Source of the DNA: Agriotes lineatus
Lineage: Eukaryota > Arthropoda > Insecta > Coleoptera > Elateridae
Length of the DNA stretch: 64,000 bases
Assembly (NCBI GenBank): GCA_940337035.1
Contig: CALNHX010001952.1
Span: 62,001 to 126,000 of the forward strand
Direction: 5' to 3'
The notes beneath the pieces are model-generated. The model was not told where the DNA came from. It made no database searches and saw only the letters and a program-made list of their open reading frames with translations. Made by a program: the position numbers and the translations under genes. Within the stretch, counting starts at the first letter, position 1, and every line of letters starts with the position of its first letter. Shown here in pieces: positions 61,801 through 64,000 of this stretch.

Positions 61801-64000
61801 CTAACGTCCCAGACGTCCCAGATGTCCCAAATGTCCCTAACGTCCCAACGTCCTAGATGTCCCATATGTCTCTACCGTCTCAGACGTCCCGAATGTCCCT
61901 TATGTCCCTAACGTCCCAGCGTCCTAGATGTCCCATATGTCTCTAACGTCTCAGACGTCCCGAATGTCCCTTATGTCCCTAACGTCCCAGCGTCCTAGAA
62001 GTCTCATATGTCTCTAACGTCTCAGACGTCCCGAATGTCCCTTATGTCCCTAACGTCTCAGACGTCCTAAATGTCCCATATGTCTCTAACGTCCCAGACG
62101 TCCCAGATGTCCCATTTGTCCTTAACGTCCCATACGTGCTAGATGTCCCACAAGTCCCTAACGTCCCAGACGTCCTAGACGTCCCATTTGTCCCTAACGT
62201 CCCAGACGTCTCAAATGTCCCATATGTCCCATATGTCCCTAACGTCCCAGACGTCCTAGATGTCCTATATGTCCCTAACGTCCCAGACGTCCCAGATGTC
62301 CCAGACGTCCCAGGTGTCCCATATGTCCCATATGTCCCTAACGTCCCCGACGTCTAGGTTGTTTCATATGTCCCTAACGTCCCAGACGTCCTAGATGTCC
62401 CATATGTCTCTAACGTCCCAGGCGTCCTAGATGTCCCATATGTTCCTAACGTCCCAGACGTCCTAGATGTCCCATATGTCCCTAACATCCCAGACGTCTT
62501 AGAAGTCCCATATGTCCCTAACGTCTCAAACGTCCTAGATGTCCCATATGTCCCTAACATCCCAGACGTGCCAGATCTCCCATATGTCCCTAACGTCCCC
62601 GACGTCCCAGACGTACCATGTGTCCCATATGTCCCTAACGTCCCAGGCGTCCTAGATGTCCCATATATCGCTAACGTCCCAGACGTTCCAGACGTCCTAG
62701 ATGTCCCATATGTCCCTAACGTCAAAGACGTCCTAGATATCCTATATGTCTCTAACGTCCCAGACGTCCCAAATGTCCCATACGTCCCTAACGACCCAGA
62801 CGTCCCAGATCTCCCATATGTCTTTAACGTCCCAGGCGTCCTGGATGTCCCATATGTCCCTAACGACCCAGACGTCCCAGATGTCCCATATGTCTTTAAC
62901 GTCCCAGGCGTCCTGGATGTCCCATATGTCCCTAACGTCCCAGACGTCCCAGACGTCCTAGATGTCCTATATGTGCCTAACGTCCCAGACGTCCAAGATG
63001 TCTTAAATGTCCCAAACGTCCCAGACGTCCTAGATGTTCCATATGTCCCTAATGTCCCAGACGTCCCAGATGTCTCATATGTCCTTAACGTCCCAGGCGT
63101 CCTGGATGTCCCTTATGTCCCTAACGTCCCAGACGCCCCAGACGTCCTAGATGTCCGATATGTGCCTAACGTTTCAGACGTCCTAGATGTCCCATATGTC
63201 TCTAACGTCCCAGAAGTCTTAGATGTCCCATATGTTCCTAACGTCCCAGACGTCCTAGATGTCCCATATGTCCCTAACGTCCCAGACGTCCTTGAAGTCC
63301 CATATGTCCGTAACGTCCCAGACGTCTTAGAAGTCCCATATGTCCCTAACGTCTCAGACGTCCTAGATGTCCCATATGTCCCTAATATCCCAGACGTGCC
63401 AGATCTCCATATGTTCCTAACGTCCCATACGTCCCAGATGTCCCATTTGCCCCATATGTCTCTAACGTCCCAGACGTCCAAGATGTCCTATATATTCCTA
63501 ACGTCCCAGACGTCCCAGATATCCCAGACTTCCCAAACGTGGCAGACGTCTCAGATGTGATAGATGTCCCATGTATCCCTGACGTCCCAGACGTCCTAGA
63601 TGTCCTATATGTCCCTAACGTCCAAGACGTCCCAGATGTCCCATATGTCCGTAACGTCCCAGACGTCTCAGATGTGATAGATGTCCCATGTATCCCTGAC
63701 GTCCCAGACGTCCCAGATGTCCCATATGTCCCTAACGTCCCAGGCGTCCTAGATGTCCCATATATCGCTAACGTCCCAGACGTTCCAGACGTCCTAGATG
63801 TCCCATATGTCCCTAACGTCAAAGACGTCCTAGATGTCCTATATGTCTCTAACGTCCCAGATGTCCCATATATCCCTAACGTCCTAGACGCCTCAGATGT
63901 CCCATGTGTCCCTAACGTCCCAGACGTCTCAGATGTTCCATATGTTTCATACGTCCCTAACGTCCCAGACGACCTAGATGTCCTATATGTCCCTAACGTC
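58837..64000. repeat. About 8.0-kb higher-order unit, copy 2 (cut by window end)
   Basis: Partial second copy of the unit starting at 50821. It holds the C22 run that copy 1 lacks. The array continues past the window. Confidence 0.83.
60871..60892 (+). repeat. Homopolymer run of 22 C
   Basis: The nonamer here should read GTCCCATAT, as in the sister copies near 52821 and 62228, but three C have become 22. The flanks are otherwise unchanged. It is the only homopolymer of this size in the window. Confidence 0.95.

Larger units (their letters stand above)
8848..64000. repeat. Satellite array, right of the retroelement (9-bp / 36-bp units)
   Basis: More than 55 kb of the same GTCCCNNNY nonamers, roughly 6,100 units, to the window end. 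Typical 36-bp units read VPN-VPD-VPD-VPY in one plus frame, SLTSQTSQMSHM in a second and GTLGTYGTSGTS on the minus strand. Single-base register slips recur at fixed places in sister copies, for example GTCCCAGC before GTCCTAGAT and GTCCCTAC before ATCCCAGAC. They break every frame in turn, which argues against coding. Apart from the sub-blocks listed separately I see no gene, RNA gene or second transposon here. Confidence 0.97.

Noticed and set aside
8848..64000. CRISPR-like array with 36-bp periodicity
   Set aside because: There are no unique spacers between repeats. The units are contiguous satellite monomers in an animal genome.
1..64000. Centromere satellite with a CENP-B box
   Set aside because: I saw no sequence matching the CENP-B box, and the 9/36-bp unit is not of nucleosome length. 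Chromosome position cannot be judged from the window.

Overview
The window is about 89% satellite DNA from an animal genome, most likely an arthropod, interrupted by one apparently intact BEL/Pao LTR retrotransposon. The animal assignment rests on the BEL/Pao gag-pol (this superfamily is known only from metazoans), its tRNA-Tyr-type primer site, and long eukaryotic-style tandem repeats with no host genes. I cannot name the species. An insect, possibly hymenopteran, is a guess.

Layout. 1-1787: satellite. 1788-8847: a 7,060-bp BEL/Pao element read on the minus strand. From high to low coordinates it has a shortened 5' LTR (8377-8847), a tRNA-Tyr primer site (8357-8375), a leader, one unbroken gag-pol frame (8083-2819, 1,754 aa), a 3' non-coding stretch, a polypurine tract (2604-2594) and the full 3' LTR (2593-1788). 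It is flanked by the 5-bp target duplication TGTCC. 8848-64000: satellite to the window edge. Both edges lie inside the array, so its true size is unknown.

The satellite is built on a 9-bp unit, GTCCCNNNY. Four variants (GTCCCTAAC, GTCCCAGAC, GTCCCAGAT, GTCCCATAT) form a 36-bp unit. These are arranged into higher-order blocks: tandem duplications of about 328, 531, 566, 900, 981 and 1116 bp, and larger repeats spaced about 2.66, 4.3, 8.0 and 10.7 kb apart. Nine is a multiple of three, so one plus-strand frame (VPNVPDVPDVPY) and one minus-strand frame (GTLGTYGTSGTS) stay open for hundreds of codons. These are repeat artefacts and I do not annotate them as genes.

Most notable points: (1) the retroelement's 5' LTR lacks the outer 336 bp of U3 although the target duplication and satellite join are exact, and the break falls in an inverted repeat; (2) the empty insertion site is preserved in a sister satellite block at about 13.13 kb; (3) the minus strand carries GGG every 9 bp with 6-nt spacers, so much of the array fits the canonical G-quadruplex pattern; (4) a run of 22 C at 60871-60892 and a cluster of single-base indels at 23.2-24.7 kb may be real instability or assembly error.
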